Origin: Crocinitomicaceae bacterium | GTDB taxonomy: Bacteria > Bacteroidota > Bacteroidia > Flavobacteriales_D > Crocinitomicaceae | Assembly: GCA_016709005.1 (NCBI GenBank) | Contig: JADJEU010000002.1 | Coordinates: forward strand, 62,001-126,000 | Length of the DNA stretch: 64,000 nt | Direction of reading: 5' to 3' | In this document: piece by piece, positions 36,150 to 44,757 of the stretch | Position numbering within the stretch: position 1 is the stretch's first letter | Layout: each line of letters opens with the position of its first letter | The notes under the pieces: model-generated | What the model saw: only the letters and a program-made list of their open reading frames with translations | Database searches by the model: none | Told to the model about the DNA's origin: nothing | Program-made: the position numbers and the translations under genes

Positions 36150-36713
36150 TTAGATTGTCATGATGTCCGCTTCTTTTTTAGCAGCCAATTCATCACAGCG
36201 TTTTACGGCGGCATCAGTCAAAGTTTGAATTTTAGTTTCAACATCTTTCACACGATCTTCTGGCAAACCATCCGTCTTTAATTTTTTCAAAAAGTCATTA
36301 GCATCTTTGCGGTTGTTGCGAATTCCTACTTTAGCATGTTCAGCTTCTGCTTTTACTTTTTTCACAAGATCTTTTCTGCGCTCTTCAGTCAGCATTGGTA
36401 CATTCAAAATAATCATCTCACCATTATTCTGTGGATTTAATCCAAGATTGGCATCAATAATTCCTTTTGAAATTGCATCCAAAATTCCACGCTCCCAGGG
36501 TTGAACAGTCAATGTGCGTGCGTCCATGGTATTGATATTTGCCAGTTGATGCAATGGAGTCATTGCGCCATAATATTCCACGTTCACACTATCCAGCATT
36601 GACGGGGTCGCTTTTCCTGCACGCACTTTTTCAAGTTCGAGTATCAGGTGGGCAATCGTCTTATCATTTCCGTCTTTTGCTTCTTCGAGTAAGAGCATTA
36701 CTTCTTCTTCCAT
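36150..36713 (-). CDS. frr: Ribosome recycling factor
   Basis: 187 residues, normal for RRF. Conserved helices are present: LILELEKVRAGKATPSMLDSV, MDARTLTVQPWERGILDAISKGI, LTEERRKDLVKKVKAEAEHAKVGIRNNRKDAND. I start at the second ATG (36713), which gives MEEEVMLLLEEAKDG as in homologues; an ATG two codons earlier (36719) is equally possible. It splits post-termination ribosomes with EF-G. Forms a unit with pyrH, 11 bp apart. Confidence 0.96.
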   Translation of the reverse strand: MEEEVMLLLEEAKDGNDKTIAHLILELEKVRAGKATPSMLDSVNVEYYGAMTPLHQLANINTMDARTLTVQPWERGILDAISKGIIDANLGLNPQNNGEMIILNVPMLTEERRKDLVKKVKAEAEHAKVGIRNNRKDANDFLKKLKTDGLPEDRVKDVETKIQTLTDAAVKRCDELAAKKEADIMTI

Positions 36714-36724
36714 AATCAATGTAA

Positions 36725-37432
36725 TTAAACGGTGACTAAAGTACCAATTTTTTCTCCTGAAACCACTTTCATCAAGTTGCCTTTTTGATTCATGTCAAAT
36801 ACAATTATCGGCAAATCATTTTCTTTACAAAGCGTGAATGCGGTCATATCCATCACATTCAATCCACGATTATATGCTTCGTCAAAAGTGATCGTATCAA
36901 ACTTAGTTGCTGATTTATCTTTTTCAGGATCTGCAGGATACATTCCATCCACTCGCGTACCTTTTAAAATCACATCTGCATCAATTTCAATTGCACGCAA
37001 TGCAGCTGCCGAATCAGTTGTAAAATACGGACTTCCTGTACCTGCTCCAAAAATAACTACGCGTCCTTTTTCTAAATGTCTTACTGCTCTTCTTTTAATA
37101 AAAGGTTCAGCAATTTCTTTCATTTCGATGGCTGATTGTAATCTTGTATAGATTCCCAATTTATCTAAAGCCGCCTGAAGCGCCATACTGTTAATCATGG
37201 TGGCAAGCATTCCCATATAATCACCTTGCGTACGATCCATTCCACCACGTTCTGCCTGAACACCTCTGAAAATATTTCCACCACCAATTACAATCGCAAC
37301 TTCCACTTTTGCATCGCAGATTTTTTTTATTTCATCGGCATAATCATTGATGATTTTATTATCGATTCCAAATTGTTTATCACCCATGAGTGCTTCTCCA
37401 CTCAGCTTCAGCAGGACTCTTTTGTATTTCAT
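36725..37432 (-). CDS. pyrH: Uridylate kinase (UMP kinase)
   Basis: 235 residues from the ATG at 37432 (MKYKRVLLKLSGEALMG), matching the family N-terminus; the frame extends six codons upstream. Amino-acid-kinase fold motifs: LKLSGEAL, VIGGGNIFRG, DYMGMLATMINSMALQ, AGTGSPYFTTDSAAALRA, VDGMYPADPEKD. It converts UMP to UDP. Located between tsf and frr as in many bacteria, but a terminator after tsf separates the two units. Confidence 0.96.
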   Translation of the reverse strand: MKYKRVLLKLSGEALMGDKQFGIDNKIINDYADEIKKICDAKVEVAIVIGGGNIFRGVQAERGGMDRTQGDYMGMLATMINSMALQAALDKLGIYTRLQSAIEMKEIAEPFIKRRAVRHLEKGRVVIFGAGTGSPYFTTDSAAALRAIEIDADVILKGTRVDGMYPADPEKDKSATKFDTITFDEAYNRGLNVMDMTAFTLCKENDLPIIVFDMNQKGNLMKVVSGEKIGTLVTV

Positions 37433-37448
37433 GTTTTCGTTTTTTGGC

Positions 37449-37476
37449 AAAAAAAAAGAGAGACTAAATCTCTCTT
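37449..37476 (-). terminator. Terminator after... the sequence upstream of pyrH, downstream of tsf
   Basis: AAGAGAGA (37456-37463) pairs with TCTCTCTT (37469-37476), and the forward A-run 37449-37457 is the minus-strand T-run. It ends the rplM-rpsI-rpsB-tsf unit. Confidence 0.8.
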
Positions 37477-37493
37477 CTTTTCATTTTAAATAA

Positions 37494-38330
37494 TTATTTC
37501 AGCGCAACTCGTTTGAAGTCGGTTACGGTTAATCCGGCTAAGGTATCGTTGAGGAATTGCTCAACTGATTTTTTGTTATCCAGAATAAACTCTTGTTGAA
37601 GTAACGTACTTTCTTTGAAGAATTTCTGAAGACGTCCCTGAGCAATTTTCTCAGCCATGTCAGCAGGTTTTCCTTCTTGAATAGCAAGTTCTTTTCCAAT
37701 TTCAATTTCGCGTCTGATCGTATCAGCGTCAACTCCTTCTTTATTCAAAGCAATTGGAGCCATTGAAGCAACTTGCATCGCTACTTTTTTACCAGCTTCT
37801 AAAGCAGCATCGCCACCTTTAGACATACCTACCAATGAAGCAATTTGATTTCCAGGGTGATTGTAAGCAACCACTGCCTCAGCATCAATAATGCTCATGT
37901 TTGAGATTTCCAATTTTTCACCAATTACACCAACTTGCTCAGTGATTTTCTCAGCAACAGTCAATGAAGAATCATACTTTTCATTCATCAAAGCTTCTAC
38001 AGAAGCAGGACGAGTTTTGATAGCAAGATCTACGAAGCTTTCAACCAATTTATAATAAGACTCGTTTTTTGCAACGAAATCAGTTTCACAATTTAAAGCA
38101 AGTACAAGACCTGATTTTCCACCATTGAAAACTTTAGCAATTGCCAAACCTTCTTTAGCTTCATTGTCACCTCTTTTTGCAGCAACTTTTTGTCCTTTTT
38201 TGCGAAGGATATCAATTGCTTCCTGGATATCGCCATTAGCTTCAACTAATGCCTTTTTACAATCCATCATTCCGGCACCAGTTTTTGCTCTTAGGTCATT
38301 AACCTGACCAGCTGTGATTACAACTTCCAT
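37494..38330 (-). CDS. tsf: Translation elongation factor Ts
   Basis: 278 residues. The N-terminal UBA-like domain has VNDLRAKTGAGMMDCKKALVEANGDIQEAIDILRKKG. The core includes NCETDFVAKN (the TDFV motif that contacts EF-Tu) and VVAYNHPGNQIASLVGM. It recycles EF-Tu-GDP. Directly downstream of rpsB with a 23-bp gap, the classical pairing. Confidence 0.96.
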   Translation of the reverse strand: MEVVITAGQVNDLRAKTGAGMMDCKKALVEANGDIQEAIDILRKKGQKVAAKRGDNEAKEGLAIAKVFNGGKSGLVLALNCETDFVAKNESYYKLVESFVDLAIKTRPASVEALMNEKYDSSLTVAEKITEQVGVIGEKLEISNMSIIDAEAVVAYNHPGNQIASLVGMSKGGDAALEAGKKVAMQVASMAPIALNKEGVDADTIRREIEIGKELAIQEGKPADMAEKIAQGRLQKFFKESTLLQQEFILDNKKSVEQFLNDTLAGLTVTDFKRVALK

Positions 38331-38353
38331 GATATTAAATACTTTTTAAAAAA

Positions 38354-39136
38354 TTAATTTTCTGAACCTTCAACGTTCACTTTTACTTTTGAACGAGCTG
38401 GTTTTTTTGCAGACTCTTCAGCTTCTTCTTTCGCTCCAGCTCTTGAGTTTTTACGCTCTTCCAAACCTTCGTTAATTGCTTCGCTTACTTTGTCAAGAAT
38501 TTTTGCAATTGATTTTGTTGCATCATCGTTTGAAGGAATGATAAAATCAATTCCGCGAGGATCTGAGTTTGTATCAACCATTGCAAAAGTAGGAATACCT
38601 AATTTCTTAGCTTCTTTAATTGCAATGTGTTCTTTCAATACGTCGATTACGAAAATTGCTGCAGGTACACGAGTCATGTCAGCAATTGTTCCGTAGTTTT
38701 TATCAAGTTTAGCACGAGTACGTGACATTTGAAGACGCTCTCTTTTAGAAAGAGTTTTCATTGTTCCATCCTCATCCATTTTATCAATTGAAGTCATTTT
38801 GCGGATTGCTTTACGGATAGTTCCGAAGTTTGTAAGCATTCCACCTGACCAACGTTCAACAACGAAAGGCATTTTTGTTGGGTTAATACGCTCAACCAAA
38901 ATATCTTTTGCTTGTTTTTTGGTAGCAACGAATAAAACTTTTTTACCTGATTTTGCGATTTGTTTCAAAGCAGCGCAAGCCTGATCCAGGTGAACTGCTG
39001 TTTTATTTAAATCAAGAATGTGAATTCCTTTTTTCTCTGTAAAAATATATGGAGCCATATAAGGATTCCATTTACTTTTTAAGTGTCCAAAATGAACACC
39101 AGCCTCTAACAATTCTTCAAATGTTGTTTTTGTCAT
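38354..39136 (-). CDS. rpsB: 30S ribosomal protein S2
   Basis: 260 residues. Family motifs: LLEAGVHFGHLKSKWNPYMAPYIF, LFVATKKQAKDI, RWSGGMLTNFGTI, PAAIFVIDVLKEHIAIKEAKKLGIP, VDTNSDPRGIDFIIPSNDDATKSI. The C-terminal 40 residues are a charged extension (EEAEESAKKPARSKVKVNVEG). The 181-bp gap upstream to rpsI contains a stable stem-loop likely to be a leader element. Confidence 0.97.
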   Translation of the reverse strand: MTKTTFEELLEAGVHFGHLKSKWNPYMAPYIFTEKKGIHILDLNKTAVHLDQACAALKQIAKSGKKVLFVATKKQAKDILVERINPTKMPFVVERWSGGMLTNFGTIRKAIRKMTSIDKMDEDGTMKTLSKRERLQMSRTRAKLDKNYGTIADMTRVPAAIFVIDVLKEHIAIKEAKKLGIPTFAMVDTNSDPRGIDFIIPSNDDATKSIAKILDKVSEAINEGLEERKNSRAGAKEEAEESAKKPARSKVKVNVEGSEN

Positions 39137-39149
39137 TTTTGTTCTTTTG

Positions 39150-39285
39150 CGCCGGTCCTTTCGTCCGACTGATTGCTTACTTTCTTTTTACTTTTTACCT
39201 CACCTGGCTCCTGCAGGATATGGCTTTGTCGTTCTAAAGCAATTGCTGAGTAGCATTCCAAATCTCAGGAATAGTCTCAGCAATT
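39150..39285 (-). promoter_or_regulatory. Structured leader upstream of rpsB, possible r-protein autoregulatory element
   Basis: AATTGCTGAG (39241-39250) pairs perfectly with CTCAGCAATT (39276-39285), with an inner stem ATTCC/GGAAT (39255-39259, 39268-39272). Nearer the rpsB start a second short hairpin is possible, GTCGG/CCGGC around 39153-39172. No T-run follows either stem in the minus-strand direction, so they are not ordinary terminators. Confidence 0.55.
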
Positions 39286-39317
39286 TAGATTCTAAACGAT
39301 CATGGAAGATCTTAAGA

Positions 39318-39704
39318 TTAACGTTTAGAGAACTGGAATCTCTTTCTTGCTTTCTTTCTTCCCGGTTTCTTGCGCTCCACCATACGGGGATCTCTGGTCA
39401 TTAATCCTTCTGCTTTCAAAAGTGTTTTGAAATCTGGATTAATTTCTACCAAAGCACGTGAAATTCCAAGACGAACTGCTTCAGCTTGTCCATTCACTCC
39501 ACCGCCATCAACGTTGACATTTACGTCATATTGACCCAATGTGCTGGTCAATTGAAAAGGTTGATTTACTTTATCCAACAATACTGGAGTTTTAAAGTAA
39601 TCTTTTACTTCTCTTTCGTTAACAGTGACTTTGCCTGAACCTTTAGAAAGATAAACACGCGCAACGGCTGTCTTTCTTCTTCCTAATGTGTTTGTTACAC
39701 TCAT
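39318..39704 (-). CDS. rpsI: 30S ribosomal protein S9
   Basis: 128 residues. GRRKTAVARVYLSKGSGKVTVN at the N-terminus, VNVDGGGVNGQAEAVRLGISRAL in the middle, and the universally conserved basic C-terminus ending RFQFSKR that reaches the P-site tRNA. It is 19 bp downstream of rplM, the usual L13-S9 pair. Confidence 0.98.
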   Translation of the reverse strand: MSVTNTLGRRKTAVARVYLSKGSGKVTVNEREVKDYFKTPVLLDKVNQPFQLTSTLGQYDVNVNVDGGGVNGQAEAVRLGISRALVEINPDFKTLLKAEGLMTRDPRMVERKKPGRKKARKRFQFSKR

Positions 39705-39723
39705 AGTTTGGTTTATTCTTTAC

Positions 39724-40179
39724 TTATTTGATTGAATCGATCTTAATAGCCTCTGGTTTTTGAGCATCCTGGTCATGTTTAGGACCTGCATAAACTTTAA
39801 GGTTTCTGTACATCGCACTTCCTAGTTTGCTTTTTGGCAACATACCTTTTATCGCCTTTTCAACAAGACGCTCTGGTTTTTTTGCAAGGAATTCACGAGG
39901 AGTAGTTTCTCTTTGTCCACCAGGATAACCTGTATGGTGGATGTAGATTTTTGTCTCCATTTTGTTTCCGGTCAAGACTACTTTCTCTGCGTTAACTACA
40001 ATGACGTTGTCACCGCAATCTGAATTGACAGTAAAATTAGTTTTGTGTTTCCCTCTTAAAAGGAAAGCTACGTTGCTCGCTAAACGACCGAGTGTCTGAC
40101 CTTCTGCATCAACCAACAACCACTTCTTATCAGCGGTTTCTTTATTGATTGAAACTGTTTTGTAGCTCAATGTATTCAC
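39724..40179 (-). CDS. rplM: 50S ribosomal protein L13
   Basis: 151 residues. KKWLLVDAEGQTLGRLASNVAFLLRGKHKTNFTVNSDCGDNVIVVNAEKV is diagnostic (shown here in part: DAEGQTLGRLAS), with YIHHTGYPGG and GMLPKSKLG. First gene of the rplM-rpsI-rpsB-tsf unit, driven by the well-matched promoter at 40227-40256. Confidence 0.98.
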   Translation of the reverse strand: MNTLSYKTVSINKETADKKWLLVDAEGQTLGRLASNVAFLLRGKHKTNFTVNSDCGDNVIVVNAEKVVLTGNKMETKIYIHHTGYPGGQRETTPREFLAKKPERLVEKAIKGMLPKSKLGSAMYRNLKVYAGPKHDQDAQKPEAIKIDSIK

Positions 40180-40226
40180 AATATTTTGCTTTTAATTATT
40201 AGTACTTCTTCCCTATAATCGGGGTG

Positions 40227-40256
40227 CAAATGTACAACGATTAATTTTATTAACAA
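40227..40256 (-). promoter_or_regulatory. Promoter of the rplM-rpsI-rpsB-tsf unit
   Basis: On the minus strand TTG (40254-40256) is followed after exactly 19 bp by TACATTTG (40227-40234), matching the Bacteroidetes TTG-N19-TAnnTTTG consensus. The ATG of rplM follows about 48 bp downstream. Confidence 0.8.
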
Positions 40257-40316
40257 AAATTCCTTCGAAATTTCTTAAAATAATCTTAGAACCCCGCTTA
40301 TACGCCAAGAGTTTGT

Positions 40317-40324
40317 TACTTTTG
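40317..40324 (+). promoter_or_regulatory. Putative -7 box of purF
   Basis: TACTTTTG followed by CAGACC, 28 bp before the ATG at 40352. The -33 element is not obvious. Confidence 0.5.
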
Positions 40325-40351
40325 CAGACCAAATTTACACAAAGGAACTCA

Positions 40352-42253
40352 ATGAGTGATCCAATTAAGCACGAATGCGGGATAGCGCTACTTCGCCTCA
40401 AAAAACCTCTTGAATTTTATCTTCAAAAATACGGGACGCTCTTATATGGCCTGAATAAGATGTATCTCTTAATGGAGAAACAGCATAACCGCGGGCAAGA
40501 TGGAGCCGGATTGGCAAACATAAAGTTTGATGTTGAACCCGGGCACAGATATATTAGTCGATCAAGATCAGTAGACAATCAGCCCATTCAGGAAATATTT
40601 CGCAAAATAAATTCGCGGATTGGTGAAATAGAGTCAAATAATCCCTCCCATTTAAGAAATGTCGAATACATGAAAAAACATGCCGGCTTTACCGGTGAAC
40701 TTTTTCTGGGACATTTAAGATATGGAACCTTTGGAGGAAACAGCATTGAAAATTGTCATCCTTTTTTGAGACAAAATAATTGGAAAACGCGCAGCTTACT
40801 ATTAGCAGGTAATTTTAATCTCACAAACAACGACGAACTTTTTGAACTCCTGTTAAAACTTGGTCAGCATCCAAAGGCCATGAGTGATACCGTAACAGTA
40901 ATGGAAAAAATAGGTCACTTTCTGGATCTTGAAAATGACAAACTTTACGCTGACTATAAAACGGATGAACTTTCTAATCGCGATGTATATAATCTGATTG
41001 GTCAGAATTTAGACATACAACGCATACTAAAAAAATCTTCTGAAGTTTGGGACGGTGGTTATGCTATGGCTGGATTAATTGGTCATGGTGATGCTTTTGT
41101 ATTGAGAGATCCGAACGGAATTCGTCCCGCATTTTGGTATGAAGATGATGAAATTTGTGTTGTGACTTCAGAACGTCCCGTTATCCAAACTGCATTTAAT
41201 GTTCCATTTGAAAGCATCAAAGAAGTGAAACCGGGGCACGCACTTATTATTAAACGCAACGGTGATGTCAGTGAACAAATGATCAAAGAACCAGCTGAAT
41301 TAAAACAGTGTTCTTTTGAACGAATTTATTTTTCACGTCCAAGTGATGTGTCTATTTATAAAGAAAGAAAAGAACTTGGCCGCACTTTGGTCGACGCTAC
41401 TTTAGAAGCGATTGACGGTGAAATTGACGATGCTGTTTTCTCTTACATTCCAAATTCTGCAGAGACATCTTTCTACGGTTTGATTAAAGGTTTAGAAGAT
41501 TTTCAAAATGATATCAAACTAAAACTCATTCGAGAAAAAGGTGCAAGTTTATCAGATACGGAATTAAAAACCATTCTTGACAAAAGAACTCGAATTGAAA
41601 AAATCGCAATTAAAGACACCAAACTTCGAACCTTTATTACACAAGATAAAGGACGTGAAGATTTAGTTGCACACGTTTATGATATCACCTATGGAACAGT
41701 TCGCGCGGGAAAAGATCATCTAGTTGTTATTGATGATTCTATTGTTCGCGGAACAACTTTGAAAAAAAGTATCCTGCGAATTTTAGATCGCTTGAATCCA
41801 AAAAGAATTGTGGTTCTGTCAAGTGCACCGCAAATTCGTTATCCGGATTGTTATGGAATTGACATGGCAAAACTTGGAGATTTTATAGCCTTTGAAGCTG
41901 CCATTGAATTATTGAAAGAGCGAAACATGGCACATGTTATAGACGATGTTTATTACAAGTGTAAATCGCAAGAAGCTCTGAAAAAAGAACTCATTGTAAA
42001 TCACGTAAAAGAAATTTACAAACCGTTTTCAGCAAAGGAAATTTCAGACAAGATTTCGCAAATGTTGCGACCAGAAACTTTGAAGGCTGAATTAAAGATT
42101 GTTTTTCAATCGATCGAAAATCTGCATCTATCTTGTCCGGATCATAAAGGAGATTGGTATTTCACAGGGGACTATCCAACGCCCGGAGGAAATAAAGTTG
42201 TCAATCGTGCATTTATAAATTATGTCGAAGGAAAAAATCAACGCGCCTATTAA
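40352..42253 (+). CDS. purF: Amidophosphoribosyltransferase
   Basis: 633 residues from the ATG at 40352. That start puts the nucleophilic cysteine of the Ntn glutaminase domain at residue 9 (KHECGIAL) after a short propeptide; the frame runs 13 codons upstream through the promoter. The glutaminase part has QHNRGQDGAG and GHLRYGTFGG; the phosphoribosyltransferase part has the PRPP loop VVIDDSIVRGTT (about 470). It is longer than the E. coli enzyme (about 505), as is common for a Bacteroidota form. It catalyses the first committed step of purine synthesis. Confidence 0.95.
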   Translation: MSDPIKHECGIALLRLKKPLEFYLQKYGTLLYGLNKMYLLMEKQHNRGQDGAGLANIKFDVEPGHRYISRSRSVDNQPIQEIFRKINSRIGEIESNNPSHLRNVEYMKKHAGFTGELFLGHLRYGTFGGNSIENCHPFLRQNNWKTRSLLLAGNFNLTNNDELFELLLKLGQHPKAMSDTVTVMEKIGHFLDLENDKLYADYKTDELSNRDVYNLIGQNLDIQRILKKSSEVWDGGYAMAGLIGHGDAFVLRDPNGIRPAFWYEDDEICVVTSERPVIQTAFNVPFESIKEVKPGHALIIKRNGDVSEQMIKEPAELKQCSFERIYFSRPSDVSIYKERKELGRTLVDATLEAIDGEIDDAVFSYIPNSAETSFYGLIKGLEDFQNDIKLKLIREKGASLSDTELKTILDKRTRIEKIAIKDTKLRTFITQDKGREDLVAHVYDITYGTVRAGKDHLVVIDDSIVRGTTLKKSILRILDRLNPKRIVVLSSAPQIRYPDCYGIDMAKLGDFIAFEAAIELLKERNMAHVIDDVYYKCKSQEALKKELIVNHVKEIYKPFSAKEISDKISQMLRPETLKAELKIVFQSIENLHLSCPDHKGDWYFTGDYPTPGGNKVVNRAFINYVEGKNQRAY

Positions 42254-42265
42254 ACTCAATTTTAT

Positions 42266-42640
42266 ATGAAAAAAATACTTGTTTCTTTTATTGCTTTTTT
42301 TGTGATTAGTTCAGCTTCATTTGCTGATCAACTTGCTTATCTATCAAAAGCAGATGCAGATCGCGCTGCTGAATATATTGAAGGCGTAAAAAAACTAGCA
42401 CTCTATTGCGGCTGCTGTGACAATCAGGTAATGGAAGTTATCAAAGTGAAAGGTACAGAAGTGAAATTTACAGGATACGAGCAGTACTATGAAGTATATG
42501 TGATGTATTCTTATCAGGGTGAGTTAAAAAGTGTTCCACTGGACCTTGCTTACGTTTGGGTAAAAATCAAAGGTGAAGTTCAAACCGTTGGCAAAGCACT
42601 AGGCCTTGAACATGATCCATGTAAAACGCCAGATTGGTAG
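42266..42640 (+). CDS. Small exported protein, unknown function
   Basis: 124 residues with a clear signal peptide (MKKILVSFIAFFVISSASFA). The mature part has CGCCDNQ at about residues 48-54 and one more Cys near the C-terminus (HDPCKTPDW), so disulfides or metal binding are possible. A beta-rich segment (YYEVYVMYSYQGELKSVPLDLAYVWV) fills the rest. Family not recognised. It starts 12 bp after purF and is probably co-transcribed with it; convergent with the next gene. Confidence 0.65.
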   Translation: MKKILVSFIAFFVISSASFADQLAYLSKADADRAAEYIEGVKKLALYCGCCDNQVMEVIKVKGTEVKFTGYEQYYEVYVMYSYQGELKSVPLDLAYVWVKIKGEVQTVGKALGLEHDPCKTPDW

Positions 42641-42643
42641 TCG

Positions 42644-43261
42644 TTATCTAGTAGATCTTTTCTCTATATATTTTCCAATTGTAAAATCAAATAGAAGTTT
42701 TACAGCAAGAAAACTGAAAAGCAAAATTTGGTCACGGATTACAAAATTTGAAAATACCACTAATCCAACAACTACTAAGCCCGCGATTAACGAAAGTTCT
42801 ATTAATTGTCCCTGAACGAATTTTTTTGATTCCTTTTGTAAATACCTGCGCGGCATAAAAAAGGTAAACTGATCTTTGAGATGATATGTCAAAATTATCA
42901 GCGGAAGTATAATCCACAATTCTTCTTTTGCAAAAACTGCAAGTTCGGTAATCATCTTTTGCTCAACTTCAACATTTTCATCTCTGAAAAAATAGTAGAG
43001 CGCAAAAATTTCCACACAAACAATCATTAAGAAAAAAATGATTGCCATTAAACTGTATCTAAAACCTGATTTATTTTCGGACTTCCTGATCGCCTGAAAT
43101 TTTCTAACGAAAGAATATTCAGAACCAATCTGATCAATTAGATAAAAACTTGCAATAATAATCAGTGACCAATCGAAAAAATAATATCCCACGATTGGTA
43201 ATAGTATTTCCAGAAGATATTGCTGAACAAATGGATTCCGCAATCTTTCCTTAATCGTCAT
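42644..43261 (-). CDS. Hypothetical multi-pass membrane protein
   Basis: 205 residues with about five hydrophobic helices: two near the N-terminus (about 15-45), then about 72-90, 112-125, and two at 150-190. No signature motif. Its start touches the stop of the TPR lipoprotein gene (1-bp overlap at 43261), so the two are coupled. No function assigned. Confidence 0.65.
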   Translation of the reverse strand: MTIKERLRNPFVQQYLLEILLPIVGYYFFDWSLIIIASFYLIDQIGSEYSFVRKFQAIRKSENKSGFRYSLMAIIFFLMIVCVEIFALYYFFRDENVEVEQKMITELAVFAKEELWIILPLIILTYHLKDQFTFFMPRRYLQKESKKFVQGQLIELSLIAGLVVVGLVVFSNFVIRDQILLFSFLAVKLLFDFTIGKYIEKRSTR

Positions 43262-44298
43262 TACTGCAAGCGATTTAGATTGTCTTTGGCCAATTTAAAA
43301 TCTGGATTGATTTCAATTGATTTCGTATAGTAGAACCTTGCATTAGACAGATCACCCTTTTTCTCATAGGCAAGCCCCAGATTATTATACGCCTGATAGT
43401 ACTCAGGATCATACTGCACAGATTTCTCGAAGTAATAAATAGCGCTATCAAATTGTTCTGTGACTAGAAGATGAAGATAACCCTCATTGTAATATGGTTC
43501 TGTCCAGGTAGAATCAATCTGGTGAATTGTTCTGTAGCATTCAAAAGCTTCATCGATTCGACCACGATTTTGGTAGAACATTCCTTTGTTATACCATGCT
43601 TCCATGCTTTCAGGATGAATTTCCAGCGCTGAATTGTAATAATCCACAGCAGTAGAATCACCAAGCTGATCGTACATTACACCCAATTGCACATAAGCTG
43701 AATAGTTATTTGGATCTTGCTCAATAGCGGTTTGAAAGGAGGTAAGCGCTAGTTCCCAACTTTCTTGCCTACCGTATCTCACAAAATCACTTCGATAAAT
43801 CATACCCTTCATAAAGTAAGGCTCGGTTTGGTATGGGTTAATCAAAAGCGACTTGTTTAAATAGACTAATGCCGCGGCATTATTATCAAGAACCGCGTAC
43901 AATTTACCCATTCCGTTATATGCGTCAATATTGAGCGTGTCACGTTCAAGTATATAATCATAGTGAAATTTACTTTGCTCCAGATTCAATTTTGACATCA
44001 TGATGTCTCCGTATAGTTTGTGCACGTGCAGGTTTGAAGAATCCATTTTCATGTATGATTCGAGATCAGCTTGAGCCTCGTCCACCATTGTTTTTCGCAA
44101 ATAAAATTTAGCCCTTTCGAAAAGCAGGGGTAAATTTTTTGGAGCAAGTTTGACATTATTTTCAAACCACACCATTGAATCAACTATAACAGTGTCTTTT
44201 GTTGTGTCATTGTCAACCTTGTTACCAGAGCCACAAGAAGACAAAAGAGTCAATACTAAAAAGTAGAATAGATTTCGCACGAGTGAACTTTTGTCCAA
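43261..44298 (-). CDS. TPR-repeat lipoprotein
   Basis: 345 residues. A signal segment ends LLSSC (lipobox, Cys about 22). About eight tetratricopeptide repeats fill residues 55-345, each with the W/L-G/Y-A-F-A-P pattern (AYNGMGKLYAVLDNNAAALVYLNKSLLINP, shown in part as AYNGMGKLYAVLD). It is a protein-protein interaction scaffold on the periplasmic side of the envelope. Similar TPR lipoproteins occur near gliding/type IX genes, but nothing here identifies a specific partner. Confidence 0.85.
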   Translation of the reverse strand: MDKSSLVRNLFYFLVLTLLSSCGSGNKVDNDTTKDTVIVDSMVWFENNVKLAPKNLPLLFERAKFYLRKTMVDEAQADLESYMKMDSSNLHVHKLYGDIMMSKLNLEQSKFHYDYILERDTLNIDAYNGMGKLYAVLDNNAAALVYLNKSLLINPYQTEPYFMKGMIYRSDFVRYGRQESWELALTSFQTAIEQDPNNYSAYVQLGVMYDQLGDSTAVDYYNSALEIHPESMEAWYNKGMFYQNRGRIDEAFECYRTIHQIDSTWTEPYYNEGYLHLLVTEQFDSAIYYFEKSVQYDPEYYQAYNNLGLAYEKKGDLSNARFYYTKSIEINPDFKLAKDNLNRLQ

Positions 44299-44348
44299 AA
44301 TTAGTATAATCCTTCTTAAAGACTATGCTTATTGACTGAGATGTAATA

Positions 44349-44382
44349 AAAAAGGAGTGTCAGCAAGCTAACACCCCTTTTT
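44349..44382 (-). terminator. Terminator of the recA/44432 unit
   Basis: A 16-position stem between 44349-44364 and 44367-44382 (AAAAAGG..GTGT..AGC with two mismatches). The forward A-run is the minus-strand T-run. Confidence 0.8.
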
Positions 44383-44431
44383 CGGTTTTTGGTAGAAGTA
44401 AAACCTTTGTAGCAATTTTAATTATCCTGAA

Positions 44432-44731
44432 CTACTCCACGGCGAAATCGAAACCGTTTGCGGAGAATGTAATTTCAGCTGACTCTGTTCCTCTCGGCAA
44501 TGCAATAGGGAGTACAGATGAATTACCAATTTGTTTGAAAAAGTGTTCCATCTCAGCCAGAAAGGCAACTTTTTTCTCATGAAGCCCTTGAAACACAATT
44601 TTGATTCCTGTCGTTTTAGTAGAGAAGGAACTTCCCTCTTTTAACCGAACCAAAATCACACTGCAGTTTTTAAGTCCCTTCACGATTTTTTTTCGCTCCT
44701 GTACTTCGACGATAACTCCTTTTCCTTTCAT
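44432..44731 (-). CDS. Hypothetical protein downstream of recA
   Basis: 99 residues, no signal peptide or membrane helix. Alternating strands (VILVRLKEGSSF, IKIVFQGLHEKKVAFLAEMEHFF) suggest a small alpha/beta fold. I do not recognise the family. It starts 26 bp after recA on the same strand and shares its terminator, so it is probably co-transcribed with recA and could be damage-inducible; that is inference from position. Confidence 0.6.
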   Translation of the reverse strand: MKGKGVIVEVQERKKIVKGLKNCSVILVRLKEGSSFSTKTTGIKIVFQGLHEKKVAFLAEMEHFFKQIGNSSVLPIALPRGTESAEITFSANGFDFAVE

Positions 44732-44757
44732 AAATTACTTTTAGATATTCGTGCTAA

